In this document: positions 8,216 to 18,900 of the stretch, piece after piece
Layout: every line of letters begins with the position of its first letter
How positions within the stretch are numbered: the stretch's first letter is position 1
NCBI GenBank assembly: GCA_965219405.1
Contig: OZ244736.1
Span: 1,550,001 to 1,614,000, forward strand
DNA length: 64,000 nt
Direction of reading: 5' to 3'
Origin: VXMO01 sp965219405
Lineage (GTDB): Bacteria; Chloroflexota; Dehalococcoidia; UBA6926
The notes under the pieces: model-generated
The model's database searches: none
The model's input: only the letters and a program-made list of their open reading frames with translations
Told to the model about the DNA's origin: nothing
Program-made: the position numbers and the translations under genes

Positions 8216-10258
8216 GTGACAACATCACCTGAAGAAGCAAGTCAACAGGTGGCGCGCCTGCGAGACCTCATCCGCCGCCACGACCATCTCTACTACGTTC
8301 TCGACAGCCCCGAGATCTCTGACGGCGAATACGACGGCCTCCTCCGCGAACTCCGCCGCCTTGAGGAACTCCACCCCGCCCTCGTAACACCGGACTCCCC
8401 CACCCAGCGCGTCTCCGGCGAGCCGTCCGAGCGTTTCGAGACCGTCCGCCACCCGGTCCCTCTCCTCAGCCTCGGCAACGTCTTTAGTGACGAGGAACTT
8501 GAGGCGTGGGAGCGCCGTGCCATGAACCTTATCCCCGGCGAGGCCATCGACTACTACTGCGAACTGAAATATGATGGCCTCGCCGTCGCGCTCACATATG
8601 AAAACGGCGTGCTCACCCGCGGCGCAACACGCGGCACAGGCGTGGAGGGCGAGGACGTCACCACCAACCTCCGCACCGTTCGCAGCATCCCGCTCAGCGT
8701 CTCCGGCCCTAACATCCCCGCGCGCTTTGAGGTGCGCGGCGAGATCCTCTTCCCCATCGACAAGTTCGAGGATCTCAACCGCGAACGTGAGGAGCGCGGC
8801 GAGCGAACCTACGCCAACCCCCGCAACACCGCAGCCGGCTCCGTCCGACAACTCGACCCGCAGATAACCGCAGCGCGTCCGTTGGAACTGTTCGTCTACT
8901 CTCTGGGGTGGGCGGACGGCGATGTGCCCGAAACACAGTCCGAAACGCTCGATTGGCTCGGCGGTTTGGGTTTCAAGGTCAACCCCGGCAATCGCAAGGC
9001 TAAAGTCCTTTCTGAAGCCATCCGCTTCTATCAGGACGCCCTCGAGCAGCGCGAATCCCTCAACTACGGCACCGACGGCGTTGTCATCAAGGTCGATTCG
9101 TTCCGCGTTCAACGTCTTCTCGGCGTCGTGGGCCGCGAGCCGCGATGGGCCATCGCCTACAAATACCCCGCCGAACGGGCAACCACCAGGCTCAACGACA
9201 TCAAAATCAACGTGGGACGCACCGGCGCGCTCAACCCCTACGCGGAGCTTGAACCCGTCCAGGTCAGCGGCGTCACCGTCGAACGCGCCACGCTCCACAA
9301 TGAGGACTACGTCCGCGAACGCGATATCCGCATAGGCGACATCGTCACCGTTGAACGTGCCGGGGAAGTGATCCCGAAAGTGCTCGGCCCCGTCGTCGAG
9401 GCCCGCACCGGTTCTGAGACCGAATTCACCATGCCGGATTCGTGCCCGGTCTGTGAAGAACCTGTCGTGCGGCGCGAGGGCGAGGCCATCCACCGCTGCA
9501 TCAATCCCGCCTGCCCTGCCCAGGCCTATGAACTCATCAGGCACTACGTCAGCCGCCCCGCAATGGATATCGACGGCGTCGGCGAATCCCTCGTCAAGCA
9601 ATTCCTGGAGACCGGACTAATCCGTGATTCCGCTGATCTCTACACGCTAACTGTCGAGCAGCTTGCCGACCTCGAGCGCATGGCAGAGAAATCCGCCCAG
9701 AACGCCATCGATGCCATCGCTCTATCGAAAGAACGCCCCCTGGCCAACGTCATATTTGCGCTCGGAATCCGTCACGTAGGGGCGGAAACCGCCCGCATCC
9801 TCGCCGAACGCTACGGCGACATGAAAGCCCTCGCCGACGCCACTCAAGACGAACTAACGGACATCTACACCATCGGCAGCATCGTCGCGGACAGCGTCTT
9901 CACATGGTTCCGCGACGAGGAAAACCTGCGTCTCGTCTCAAAGCTGCGTGAGGCAGGTGTCCGCATGCGCGAAGAGATTGTCCGCCCCGTCGGCGACCTC
10001 CCGTGGACCGGCCAAGAGATCGTTCTCACTGGACGGCTGACCGAGTTGTCGCGACCCCAGGCGGAGGAGATCGTGCGCAGCCTCGGCGGCAAGGCGGGAC
10101 GCAGCGTCACAAAGAACACAACGCTTGTCGTCGCTGGCGCGGAGGCCGGTTCCAAGCTCGAAAAAGCCCAGCGCCTCGAAACGCCAATCATCGACGAAGA
10201 CGAATTCCTGCGGCGCGCGGAGGACGCGCGTCAGCAGACCGGGGCCGCACCGGCCTAG
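8216..10258 (+). CDS. ligA: NAD-dependent DNA ligase
   Basis: Seals nicks in replication and repair. The 680-residue protein has the full set of domains: Ia, adenylation with the AMP-accepting Lys118 in ELKYDGLA, OB fold, a four-Cys zinc finger (CPVC...CINPAC), a helix-hairpin-helix region (about 500-580) and a C-terminal BRCT domain (GQEIVLTGRLTELSRPQAEE). The start is GTG, preceded by GGAGG at about nine bases. It lies between serA and pth on the same strand, with 39- and 24-base gaps. Confidence 0.98.
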   Translation: MTTSPEEASQQVARLRDLIRRHDHLYYVLDSPEISDGEYDGLLRELRRLEELHPALVTPDSPTQRVSGEPSERFETVRHPVPLLSLGNVFSDEELEAWERRAMNLIPGEAIDYYCELKYDGLAVALTYENGVLTRGATRGTGVEGEDVTTNLRTVRSIPLSVSGPNIPARFEVRGEILFPIDKFEDLNREREERGERTYANPRNTAAGSVRQLDPQITAARPLELFVYSLGWADGDVPETQSETLDWLGGLGFKVNPGNRKAKVLSEAIRFYQDALEQRESLNYGTDGVVIKVDSFRVQRLLGVVGREPRWAIAYKYPAERATTRLNDIKINVGRTGALNPYAELEPVQVSGVTVERATLHNEDYVRERDIRIGDIVTVERAGEVIPKVLGPVVEARTGSETEFTMPDSCPVCEEPVVRREGEAIHRCINPACPAQAYELIRHYVSRPAMDIDGVGESLVKQFLETGLIRDSADLYTLTVEQLADLERMAEKSAQNAIDAIALSKERPLANVIFALGIRHVGAETARILAERYGDMKALADATQDELTDIYTIGSIVADSVFTWFRDEENLRLVSKLREAGVRMREEIVRPVGDLPWTGQEIVLTGRLTELSRPQAEEIVRSLGGKAGRSVTKNTTLVVAGAEAGSKLEKAQRLETPIIDEDEFLRRAEDARQQTGAAPA

Positions 10259-10282
10259 CGTGCCCTGCATGAAGAGCCTCTG

Positions 10283-10888
10283 ATGACCGAGCAAGACCGC
10301 CCCACCACAGGCCCCCTCCTCATCTTCGGCCTGCGTAACCCCTCCGCGCGCTACGCCAACACGCGCCACAACGCCGGCGCAATGGCCGTCCAACGCCTCG
10401 CCAAGCGCCACGACATCGAGTTCCAGCAGCGTTCCAACGGCACCGTCGTCGGACGGGGTGATCTCTGGGGCCGGGACGTCCGCCTCATCCTCCCCGGCAC
10501 ATACATGAACGTAAGTGGGGACGTCGTCGGCTCGTTGGTCCGGCGATTCGGCCGCCGTCTGGAATCAGTCCTTATAGTCATAGATGAAATGGACCTCCCG
10601 CTCGGAATCGTCAGGCTGCGACCCTACGGCAGCGCAGGCGGCCACAATGGCATGAAATCCATCATCAGCGCCCTGGGCACGCAGGAGTTCCCCCGCCTCC
10701 GTGTCGGCGTCGGCAGACCCGAAAACGGTGGCATCGCCCCCATTCAACACGTCCTCGCCCGATTCCGCCCTGATGAACAGAAGCGCCTCGACGCCGCGTT
10801 GGACCGAGCCGCAGATTGCATGGAGCTGCTCATTAGAGACGGCATCGAAGAGGCCATGAATGAATTCAACGGCAGGCAGACTGAATGA
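10283..10888 (+). CDS. pth: Peptidyl-tRNA hydrolase
   Basis: Releases peptides from dropped-off peptidyl-tRNA. The 201-residue protein has all family landmarks: GLRNPSARYANTRHNAG with the catalytic His, TYMNVSG with the Asn, IDEMDLPLG with the Asp, and GSAGGHNGMKSI. Its stop codon overlaps the start of the next gene (ATGA), so the two are translationally coupled. Confidence 0.96.
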   Translation: MTEQDRPTTGPLLIFGLRNPSARYANTRHNAGAMAVQRLAKRHDIEFQQRSNGTVVGRGDLWGRDVRLILPGTYMNVSGDVVGSLVRRFGRRLESVLIVIDEMDLPLGIVRLRPYGSAGGHNGMKSIISALGTQEFPRLRVGVGRPENGGIAPIQHVLARFRPDEQKRLDAALDRAADCMELLIRDGIEEAMNEFNGRQTE

Positions 10889-12981
10889 CGCTAGCCCCGT
10901 GGTTCCACCGATCAACGGCGGTCGGCTTGCCAATCCTCCTTGTAGCCCTCATAGCCGCCGCCTGCGACCCCCAACCCCAAACCACACCCGTGCCCAGTGC
11001 AACCCCCACTGTCCTGCCCTCTCCGGTTCCGGCAGGCATCTCCAACCCAACCCTTACGCCTCACCCCGTCACAACACAGCCCCCCACGCCAAGTCCCATT
11101 CCGACCGTGCGGCTCACCCCTATAAGCAACGGCCAAACCCTGACGTTTGACGCCCTACCCGAACCGACTCCGTTGGACATCTTCTCTCTTGCGAGACAGT
11201 TCCTCCCGGACGCCGACCTGACCCCGCCCAACGCGCCCCGTGATTCAATCGGTGACGCAAGATCCTTCTCCGTCTACAACCTCCGCCGGAGTTCGCGCGT
11301 TGAGCTTGATGCTATCCTCTGCACCTCGACAGAGAACGTGGACTATTACCTGGACGTGGACCTCGGCCTGACGTGTGCGGCGTTCAGCAGCCGCGTAACG
11401 AGCCATATTGAGAACATTGTCCGCCCGGCAGTCATCAACAACTTTGCCGGCGACCCATCAGTCGCGGATGACCTCAGGATCGCCATCGTCCACGCGGACA
11501 TACCCGGCTTTGGCGGCTACTTTGATGCCTCAGACCTCTACCCCACGGACATCAACCCCTACGCGAGTGGACGCCCCACCCTCTACCTAAACGCGGCAGA
11601 TGACAGGGCCGGCAACCCGCGAGGCGATACCTATGATGCCCTTATCACTCATGAATTCCAGCACGCCATCCACCAACTCTCTGATCCGGATGAATCAACG
11701 TGGGTGAACGAGGGTCTCTCGGTCCTGGCCGAAGAAATCGTTACCTCATATTCCCGCGCCAGCTTTTTCCTGATCGGCTGCCCTCCAACGCAGATTATTG
11801 CATGGCCCCCCATCCCTGGCGCCGCCGGCTGCAACTACGCCGGCGCGGGCCTCTTTATGCGCTACCTCCATGAAAACTATCCCGGCCCGGACGGCACCCT
11901 GCGTATGCTAGTCGCCGAACCCGCCAACGGTCTCCGCGGCATCGACGCCTACCTCTCGGCGATTGGCGCGAACGTGGACGCCTTGGAATTGATGGCCGAT
12001 TGGGGCGTTGCCAACTATTTCAATCGCCGTTCCGGCATCGATTTCTATGGGGATCTGGATGTCCGCCCGTCTCCCACGTCGCAACTTGACCAAAACGGCA
12101 CACTGTCCAAATTATTCACTCAATTCGCCGCCCAATATCTCCTCCTCCCCAACGAACCCGGTGCATACACCATCGAGTTCCAGGGCGACACAACCACTCC
12201 TTTGCTCCCCCGCCTTGACGACACGTCAGGTTCGTTCTGGCACACGGGCAGCGAAGACTCAGCCGCCTACTCTCTCACAAGGGAGTTTGACTTGCGTTCG
12301 GCCGATGCCGACGACGCTACCCTCTCCCTCCTCATTCGCTATGACACCGAAGAAAACTGGGACTACCTCTACGCCACCGCCTCCACGGATAACGGCCAAA
12401 CGTGGCAGGTACTCGAATCACCCTCGATGAAGGCTACGTCGGAGGTCGCCGTCGGCAGTGCGATGTTCTCCGCGGGATTCACCGGAACAAGCGGTAAGAG
12501 CTCGAACCCGCAATGGGTTCTCGAAAAACTGGACCTTTCCGCCTACGTCGGCGAGCGGATCCTTTTCCGCCTGCTCTACCTCACTGATCAATCCATCAGC
12601 CTAGACGGCGTCTCCCTCGCGGGAGCGTGGCTCCCCGCCACCGACTACGGCTGGGCCGCCATCGACCACCCCATACCCGTTCCCCTTGCCTCGGCAACAA
12701 ACAATGACCAGCCCGACGGCGGCTGGACCCCCGACGGATTCTTCTTCACCAACAACCTCGCCCATCAGGACTACGCCGTCCGCCTCATGACCGTCTCCAC
12801 TACCGGCGAAGCCACGGTCACCCAAATGCAGATCGACGACAACGGCCACGGAACTCTCACATTCGACAACACCGCAGGCAACATCACAAACGCGGCCCTC
12901 ATGGTCATGCCCCTCGCCCCCCAAACCCGCCACCCCGCCAACGCCACCCTCACCATCCGCACTTCACAAGATTCCGGTTAG
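10885..12981 (+). CDS. Secreted lipoprotein with HExxH zinc-protease motif
   Basis: A 698-residue exported protein. A signal peptide ends in a lipobox (LIAAAC, Cys27), followed by about 65 residues rich in Thr and Pro that would hold the protein off the membrane. The middle domain has HEFQH at residues 256-260 and a downstream Glu in WVNEGLSVLAEE, a gluzincin-like arrangement. The C-terminal part (about 440-600) resembles the immune-inhibitor-A type beta-sandwich: FWHTGSEDSAAYSLTREFDL, TASTDNGQTW, DLSAYVG. A secreted metallopeptidase is the best reading; the substrate is unknown. It overlaps pth by four bases although no functional link is evident. Confidence 0.75.
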   Translation: MTLAPWFHRSTAVGLPILLVALIAAACDPQPQTTPVPSATPTVLPSPVPAGISNPTLTPHPVTTQPPTPSPIPTVRLTPISNGQTLTFDALPEPTPLDIFSLARQFLPDADLTPPNAPRDSIGDARSFSVYNLRRSSRVELDAILCTSTENVDYYLDVDLGLTCAAFSSRVTSHIENIVRPAVINNFAGDPSVADDLRIAIVHADIPGFGGYFDASDLYPTDINPYASGRPTLYLNAADDRAGNPRGDTYDALITHEFQHAIHQLSDPDESTWVNEGLSVLAEEIVTSYSRASFFLIGCPPTQIIAWPPIPGAAGCNYAGAGLFMRYLHENYPGPDGTLRMLVAEPANGLRGIDAYLSAIGANVDALELMADWGVANYFNRRSGIDFYGDLDVRPSPTSQLDQNGTLSKLFTQFAAQYLLLPNEPGAYTIEFQGDTTTPLLPRLDDTSGSFWHTGSEDSAAYSLTREFDLRSADADDATLSLLIRYDTEENWDYLYATASTDNGQTWQVLESPSMKATSEVAVGSAMFSAGFTGTSGKSSNPQWVLEKLDLSAYVGERILFRLLYLTDQSISLDGVSLAGAWLPATDYGWAAIDHPIPVPLASATNNDQPDGGWTPDGFFFTNNLAHQDYAVRLMTVSTTGEATVTQMQIDDNGHGTLTFDNTAGNITNAALMVMPLAPQTRHPANATLTIRTSQDSG

Positions 12982-13069
12982 GGCTCGAGAAATCTCGAAC
13001 CCACAAGACCGTGTCCCCGCCCACCACGAAAAAAATGGTAGCGTTAGTGAAAAAGGGAACAATCTCCAG

Positions 13070-13561
13070 ATGGACAGAGCCAAACTCATTGCAGTAATAG
13101 GCGGCGCAGACCCGGAACCCGCCGCCCTCACCGCAGCCGAGGAAGTGGGCAGGCTCCTTGCCGAACGCGGCATGGGCGTCGTCTGCGGTGGCCTCACCGG
13201 CGTCATGGAAGCCGTCTGCAAAGGCGCATTTGAGGCCGGCGGCCTCACCGTCGGCATCCTGCCCTCCTACCGCGAGGCCGACGCCAACCAATACGTCAAG
13301 ATTTCTCTCCCGTCCGGCATCGGCTACGTCCGAAACGCCATGGTCGTTCGCGCAGGTCGCGCCACTATCGCCATTGATGGCTCCTACGGCACTCTGAACG
13401 AGATGTCTATGGCCCTTGCCGAGGGCATCCCCGTCGTCGCGTTGGATAGCTGGGAATTCTCCGTCGGCGGCAAACAGGACACGGCTGTGTTTCGAGCCGC
13501 TACGCCGCAGGAGGCCGTCGATATGGCAATCGAACTCGCCCAAAAAAGAAGTGACGCATGA
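13070..13561 (+). CDS. TIGR00725-type SLOG/LOG-like nucleotide-binding protein
   Basis: A 163-residue Rossmann-like protein of the SLOG superfamily, related to DprA and to the lysine decarboxylase-like LOG proteins. Visible motifs are AVIGGADPEP at the start, the glycine-rich VCGGLTGVMEAVCKGA, GILPSYREADAN, and IAIDGSYGTLNEMSMAL, the family's conserved GGxGTxxE-like element. SLOG proteins bind nucleotides or nucleotide-derived signals; the reaction is unknown here. It overlaps enolase by four bases (ATGA), so it is co-expressed with glycolysis. Confidence 0.82.
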   Translation: MDRAKLIAVIGGADPEPAALTAAEEVGRLLAERGMGVVCGGLTGVMEAVCKGAFEAGGLTVGILPSYREADANQYVKISLPSGIGYVRNAMVVRAGRATIAIDGSYGTLNEMSMALAEGIPVVALDSWEFSVGGKQDTAVFRAATPQEAVDMAIELAQKRSDA

Positions 13562-14844
13562 GCACCATCGAAACCGTCCACGCCCGCGAAATCCTCGACT
13601 CCCGCGGCAACCCCACCCTCTCCGTCACCGTCACACTCGCGGACGGCTCACGCGGCACTGCCGCCGTCCCCTCCGGCGCATCCACCGGCACTTATGAGGC
13701 CGTAGAACTCCGTGACGGCGATGCATCACGCTACGGCGGACGCGGCGTCCTGCAGGCAGTCAACAACGCCAACACCGTCATCGCCGATACCGTCCGCGGC
13801 ATGGACGCCCGCGAACAGACCAAGATCGACCGCGCCATGATCGAACTTGACGGCACGCCCAACAAGGCACGGCTCGGCGCAAACGCCATCCTCGGCGTAT
13901 CTCTCGCCGTCGCACACGCCGCATCTGCCTCTGAGGGCCTGCCGCTCTACCGCTACCTTGGCGGCGACGATGGAGCCCGCCTGCCCGTCCCGTTCTTCAA
14001 TATCCTCAACGGGGGCGCGCACGCTGCCGACTCCACCGATTTCCAGGAATTCATGGTCGCCCCCCTCGGTGCGCCCACGTTCGCCGAAGCCCTCCGAATG
14101 GGCTCCGAGGTCTACCACCAACTCCGCGCCCTCCTCCGCGCGCAGGGCCACAACACCAACATCGGGGACGAGGGCGGTTTTGCCCCATCCCTCCCCTCCA
14201 ACCGCGCCGCGCCTGATCTCATCATCCAGGCCATCGAAAACGCCGGCCTCAGACCCGGCGTGGACTGCCATCTCGCTCTGGACGTCGCCGCCACAGAGCT
14301 CTTTCAAGAAGATGGCACATACAACCTTGAGCGCGAAGGGCGTGTAGTCACGGCTCAGCAGCTTGGCGAAGCGTACCGCGACTGGGCCGCCGCCTACCCC
14401 CTCGTCAGCATCGAAGACGGACTCGGCGAAAGCGACTGGGACGGCTGGAGAACGCTGACCGAATCGATCGGCGCCCAGATGCAGCTCGTCGGCGATGACC
14501 TCTTCGTGACCAATAGGGAGTTCCTGGAGCGCGGCATCCGTGAGAATGTCGCCAACGCCATCCTCATCAAGGTCAACCAGATTGGCACGCTCACAGAGAC
14601 GCTGAACGTCATCGAGATTGCCCGCCAGGCCGGCTATGCCGCCATGATCAGCCATCGCTCCGGCGAAACCGAGGACACAACTATCGCCGATCTCGCCGTT
14701 GCCACCGGCGCAGGCCAGATAAAGTCCGGCGCGCCTGCCCGTGGCGAACGCACCGCCAAATACAACCGCCTCCGCGCCATCGAGGACGAACTCGGCCCAC
14801 GCGCGCTCTACGGCGCGACAAATCTCCCGCGCGGCGCATCCTAA
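13558..14844 (+). CDS. eno: Enolase
   Basis: Interconverts 2-phosphoglycerate and phosphoenolpyruvate. At 428 residues it is full length: the N-terminal PSGASTGTYEAVELRDGD loop, the metal-binding acids in DVAATELF, SIEDGLGESDWDG and VGDDLFVTN, the catalytic lysine in AILIKVNQIGTLTET and the signature SHRSGETEDT. It overlaps the preceding gene by four bases and is followed 79 bases later by gap, so lower glycolysis is clustered. Confidence 0.98.
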   Translation: MSTIETVHAREILDSRGNPTLSVTVTLADGSRGTAAVPSGASTGTYEAVELRDGDASRYGGRGVLQAVNNANTVIADTVRGMDAREQTKIDRAMIELDGTPNKARLGANAILGVSLAVAHAASASEGLPLYRYLGGDDGARLPVPFFNILNGGAHAADSTDFQEFMVAPLGAPTFAEALRMGSEVYHQLRALLRAQGHNTNIGDEGGFAPSLPSNRAAPDLIIQAIENAGLRPGVDCHLALDVAATELFQEDGTYNLEREGRVVTAQQLGEAYRDWAAAYPLVSIEDGLGESDWDGWRTLTESIGAQMQLVGDDLFVTNREFLERGIRENVANAILIKVNQIGTLTETLNVIEIARQAGYAAMISHRSGETEDTTIADLAVATGAGQIKSGAPARGERTAKYNRLRAIEDELGPRALYGATNLPRGAS

Positions 14845-14923
14845 GCCGCCATCCATTGGCGCTCATCCTGTAGAATCACGGCAGGGACCAGGGGAACACC
14901 AGGGGATTCACCACGGAGGAGAC

Positions 14924-15937
14924 ATGACCACTCGCATTGGCATCAACGGCTTTGGCCGCATCGGTCGACAGGTTCTCAAGGCAACGCTCGAACGACACCC
15001 CGAAGACCTTGAGGTCGTGGCAGTCAATGACCTGACCGATCCGGAGACCAACGCCCATCTCCTCAAGTACGACAGCACTTATGGCCGTTTCCCCGGCAAG
15101 GTTGAAGCGCTAGAGGACGGCCTTGCCATCGACGGCAAGCATGTCAAGGTCGTTGCCGAGCGTGACCCCGCCCGCATCCCCTGGGGCGATCACGGTGTGG
15201 ACATCGTCGTTGAGTCCACAGGAATCTTCACGGACGCCACCAAGGCCGCGGGCCACCTCGAAGGCGGCGCAAAGAAGGTCATCATATCCGCGCCCGCCAA
15301 GAGTGAAGACCTCACCGTCGTCCTCGGCGTCAACGATGACACCTATGACCCTGGCACACACCGCATCGTCTCTAACGCCTCCTGCACCACCAACTGCATC
15401 GCGCCCGTCGCCAAGGTCCTCCATGACCGCTTCAACATTCGCAAGGGCCTCATGTCCACCATCCACTCCTACACCAACGACCAGAAAATCCTCGACCAGG
15501 TGCATGACGATCTGCGGCGCTCCCGGGCAGCCGCCGCCAACATCGTCCCAACATCCACAGGCGCAGCTCGCGCGGTCGGCCTTGCCCTGCCGGAGCTCAA
15601 CGGACGCATCCACGGCCTCGCCTACCGCGTGCCCACCACAACCGTGTCTATCGTCGACTTCACCGCCGAGATTGACGGCGACGTGACGGCTGAAGAAATC
15701 AACGATGCCTACCGAGAGGCCGCAGCAACGTCCCTGCAGGGCATCCTTGATGTTTGCGACGAGCCGCTGGTCAGCTCGGATTTCCGTGGAGACCCCCACA
15801 GCGCCATACTGGATTCGCTCTCGACCATCGTCATCGGGGGCAATATGGTGAAGGTGCTCGCGTGGTATGACAATGAATGGGGATACAGCTGCCGGGTCTC
15901 GGACCTGGCGCAATTCATGGCGAGCAAGGGACTCTAG
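14924..15937 (+). CDS. gap: Glyceraldehyde-3-phosphate dehydrogenase
   Basis: Oxidises and phosphorylates glyceraldehyde 3-phosphate with NAD(P). The ATG at 14924 follows GGAGGAG and gives the standard start MTTRIGINGFGRIGRQ and 337 residues. The catalytic Cys154 lies in SNASCTTNC; the C-terminal WYDNEWGYS motif is intact. An in-frame ORF extends further upstream, but it lacks the Rossmann start and overlaps enolase, so it was rejected. Confidence 0.98.
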   Translation: MTTRIGINGFGRIGRQVLKATLERHPEDLEVVAVNDLTDPETNAHLLKYDSTYGRFPGKVEALEDGLAIDGKHVKVVAERDPARIPWGDHGVDIVVESTGIFTDATKAAGHLEGGAKKVIISAPAKSEDLTVVLGVNDDTYDPGTHRIVSNASCTTNCIAPVAKVLHDRFNIRKGLMSTIHSYTNDQKILDQVHDDLRRSRAAAANIVPTSTGAARAVGLALPELNGRIHGLAYRVPTTTVSIVDFTAEIDGDVTAEEINDAYREAAATSLQGILDVCDEPLVSSDFRGDPHSAILDSLSTIVIGGNMVKVLAWYDNEWGYSCRVSDLAQFMASKGL

Positions 15938-15996
15938 AACCTCAGCCCGCAGCGCAGACAGACGCGGGCCGGTGACAACAAGTCCCGCGTCGAACA

Positions 15997-18900
15997 TTGC
16001 CTGATCTCCGTCTCCGTCAACTTGCCCCCTATGTGGGGCTGATTGCGCTCGCGCTCAGCCTGCGCTGGTACGGCCTCGACTGGGGCAACTACCACCCGGA
16101 TGAATGGCCGATCAGAAGCTTCGCATCCGACCTCGGTATGCCCCGCTCCGTTAGCGAGTTCTTCTCCACTGAAAGCCCCCTCAACCCCGGCTGGTTCAAC
16201 TACGGCACCCTGCCCCTCATCCTTCTCGCCACCATCGGCTGGATTGGAGATCAGCTCCGCGAGCTCGCCGGTTTCATTCCCTACCGTGAAGTCCTTTGGC
16301 GCGGAGCGACGGGCCTTGCTGATGCCATAACCGTCATCCTCGTCGCCCATATAGGCCGGGAACTATACGGCCGCACCGTCGGCTTTCTCGCCGCCGCCCT
16401 CTACGCCCTTGCCGTCCTGCCCATCCAGCTCAGCCACTACTACGCCGTCGACCCGCTCATGACTGTCCTGCTCATGGGCAGCCTGCTGGCATCCATACGA
16501 TTCCTGCGATCCCGCAGCCCGCGCACAGGCTACGTAGCAGCCGCCCTCCTCGGTCTCGCCATCTCAACCAAGGCAACAGCCGTCGTCTTTGCCCTGCCCG
16601 TGGTCTTTGCCTGGCTGGTTTATCTATGGATCCCCATACGAAATAACGGCAGCGCCGACCACGCCCGCGACGCACTGCGACGATCCATACTCGCAGCCCT
16701 CATTGCCTTTGCCGCCTTTGCCGTCGCCCAACCCTATGCCCTCATCGATTTCTCAACGTATGTGAACGATGTCCTGGCACAGGCCAACATGGCGCGCGGC
16801 CAACTCGAACTGCCTTTCACGATCCAGTACGAGAATACGACCCCCTGGCTTTATCACATCCGCAACCTCGTCATATGGGGACTTGGCATCCCGCTCGGCG
16901 TGGCGGCGCTGGTTGGCACGATATTCATTGCGTGGCGAGCCGCCCGACATCGCACCATGGTTGAGATTCTCTTCGTTGCCGCCCTGCTCATCCCATTCCT
17001 GTGGCTGGGAGGACAGCAGGTCAAGTTCATGCGCTACCTGCTCCCCCTCTATCCCCTGCTCTGCATCGCCGCCGCCCTCGCAGTCCTCTCCGCCATGGCA
17101 TGGCTGCCACGATTCGGCAGAAAGGGAACATGGGCGGGAGCATCTCTCGCAGGCATCGTCATCGTCCCCACGGCTTTCTACGCCATCGCCTTCACCACCG
17201 TCTTTGGTGGAACACACACCGTCGACCGCATGAGCTCGTGGATCACGGACAACATCCCGTCCGGCTCAGTCATCACAACCGAAACATGGGATCAACGCTT
17301 TCACGGCGAGCATCGCTACGACATCGAACCCATTGAGGTCTATTGGCCTGACAACCGGTCCAAAGCCCAGATGTTGGCCGCCCAACTCGACCGCGCCGAC
17401 TACATCTACATGTTCAGCAACCGCGGCTACGGCTCCGTCTCTCGTCTGCCCGAACGATTCCCTGTCATGCACGCCTACTACGATGCGCTCTTTGACGGCG
17501 AACTCGGCTTTGAGCTTGCCCATGTTGAAGCCACATACCCATCCCTGCTCGGCGTCACAATCGCCGAGGACACGATCCGCTACCTGGACTTCAAGCCCGA
17601 ATCGCCGAATGTCATCCACGGCGGCGCCGGCGGCCTGATCATCGATCTCGGCATGGCCGACGAGAGTTTCACTGTCTATGAACGACCCAAACCGATGCTC
17701 TTCCGCAAGGAGACCATGCTTTCAGAATCTGAGTACGCACAGATTATCTCAACCGGCCTGCCCCCGCCGGGAAGTCGCCCTGTCGCCCCTGAAACGCCGT
17801 CCCTCCTCATGTCGCCTGAACTCGCTGAGGCGCAGGATGAGGGCGGCACGTGGACGGATATCATGCCCATAACGGGGCGTGGCTCCGGCACGGAACTCGT
17901 GCTCTGGCTATTGGCTCTGCAGGGCATCGCCCTGGCAGGATTCCCGCTCATGGCACGCATATTCCGCCCCCTGCCCGACAGCGGCTACCTGCTCGGCAAA
18001 GCATTGTCCCTGCTAATCGTCAGCTACCTTGCATGGCTCGGCGCATCGCTCCAGATCGTCGCCTTCTCCCGTGAAAGTGTCGCCGCCGCCATATTCATAC
18101 TTGCCGCGGCGTCCGCATTCGTTGCCTACAAGTCACGACGCGAACTGCTCAACCTTATCCGTCAGCGATGGCGCTGGCTCCTCACGGCTGAAGCCATTTT
18201 CGTTGCCGTCTTCCTCGCGCTTGTCGTTCTGAGAGCCGCCAACCCGGACCTCTGGCATCCGTTCCGCGGCGGCGAGAAACCCATGGACGTCTCTTATCTC
18301 ACCGCCGTCACGCGCTCCTCATTCATGCCGCCCTATGATCCCTGGTTCGCGGGTGGCCACCTCAACTACTACTACTTCGGTCACTTCATCGTCGCGACGA
18401 TCATCAAGCTCACCGGTACCGTGCCGGAATTCGCCGTCAATCTCGCCGTCCCCACCTTCTGGACGATGACCTTCTGCGCCGCCTTTTCCATCGGCGTCAA
18501 CCTTGTCGAAGCAACAATGCAGCAACTCCGAACCCGCCAATTCCCGGCTATAGGAGCGCTCGTTGTCGGCGTGCTCGCCGCTCTCATGGTGGCCATCGCA
18601 GGGAATCTCGACGGCCTTATTCAGCTGGCAGAACGTATTGGCCCGGCGGCATGGGACGCGATAACGATGGCGGGCTCGGGCAGCATCAGCAATTTCCTGG
18701 CCGTGTCAGCCTCTGCGCTCGGTGGCGAAGGTTTCGATTTCTGGCGTTCCAGCCGCATGGTTGCCGTACCCGGGACAATCAGCATCACGGAGTTTCCGTT
18801 CTTCTCCTACCTGTTTGCTGATCCTCACGCCCACATCTTTGCCATGCCGTTCGCGTTAGTGGCCATCGGCCTCAGTCTCGCCGTTGCGCTCGCCCTCCAT

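Noticed and set aside
5492..9601. Very long - strand frames (up to 485 codons) opposite the aminotransferase, serA and ligA
   Set aside because: They mirror the codon bias of strongly supported genes on the + strand, have no family resemblance and overlap them completely.
13726..14856. A 376-codon - strand frame opposite enolase
   Set aside because: Shadow of eno produced by high GC at third positions.
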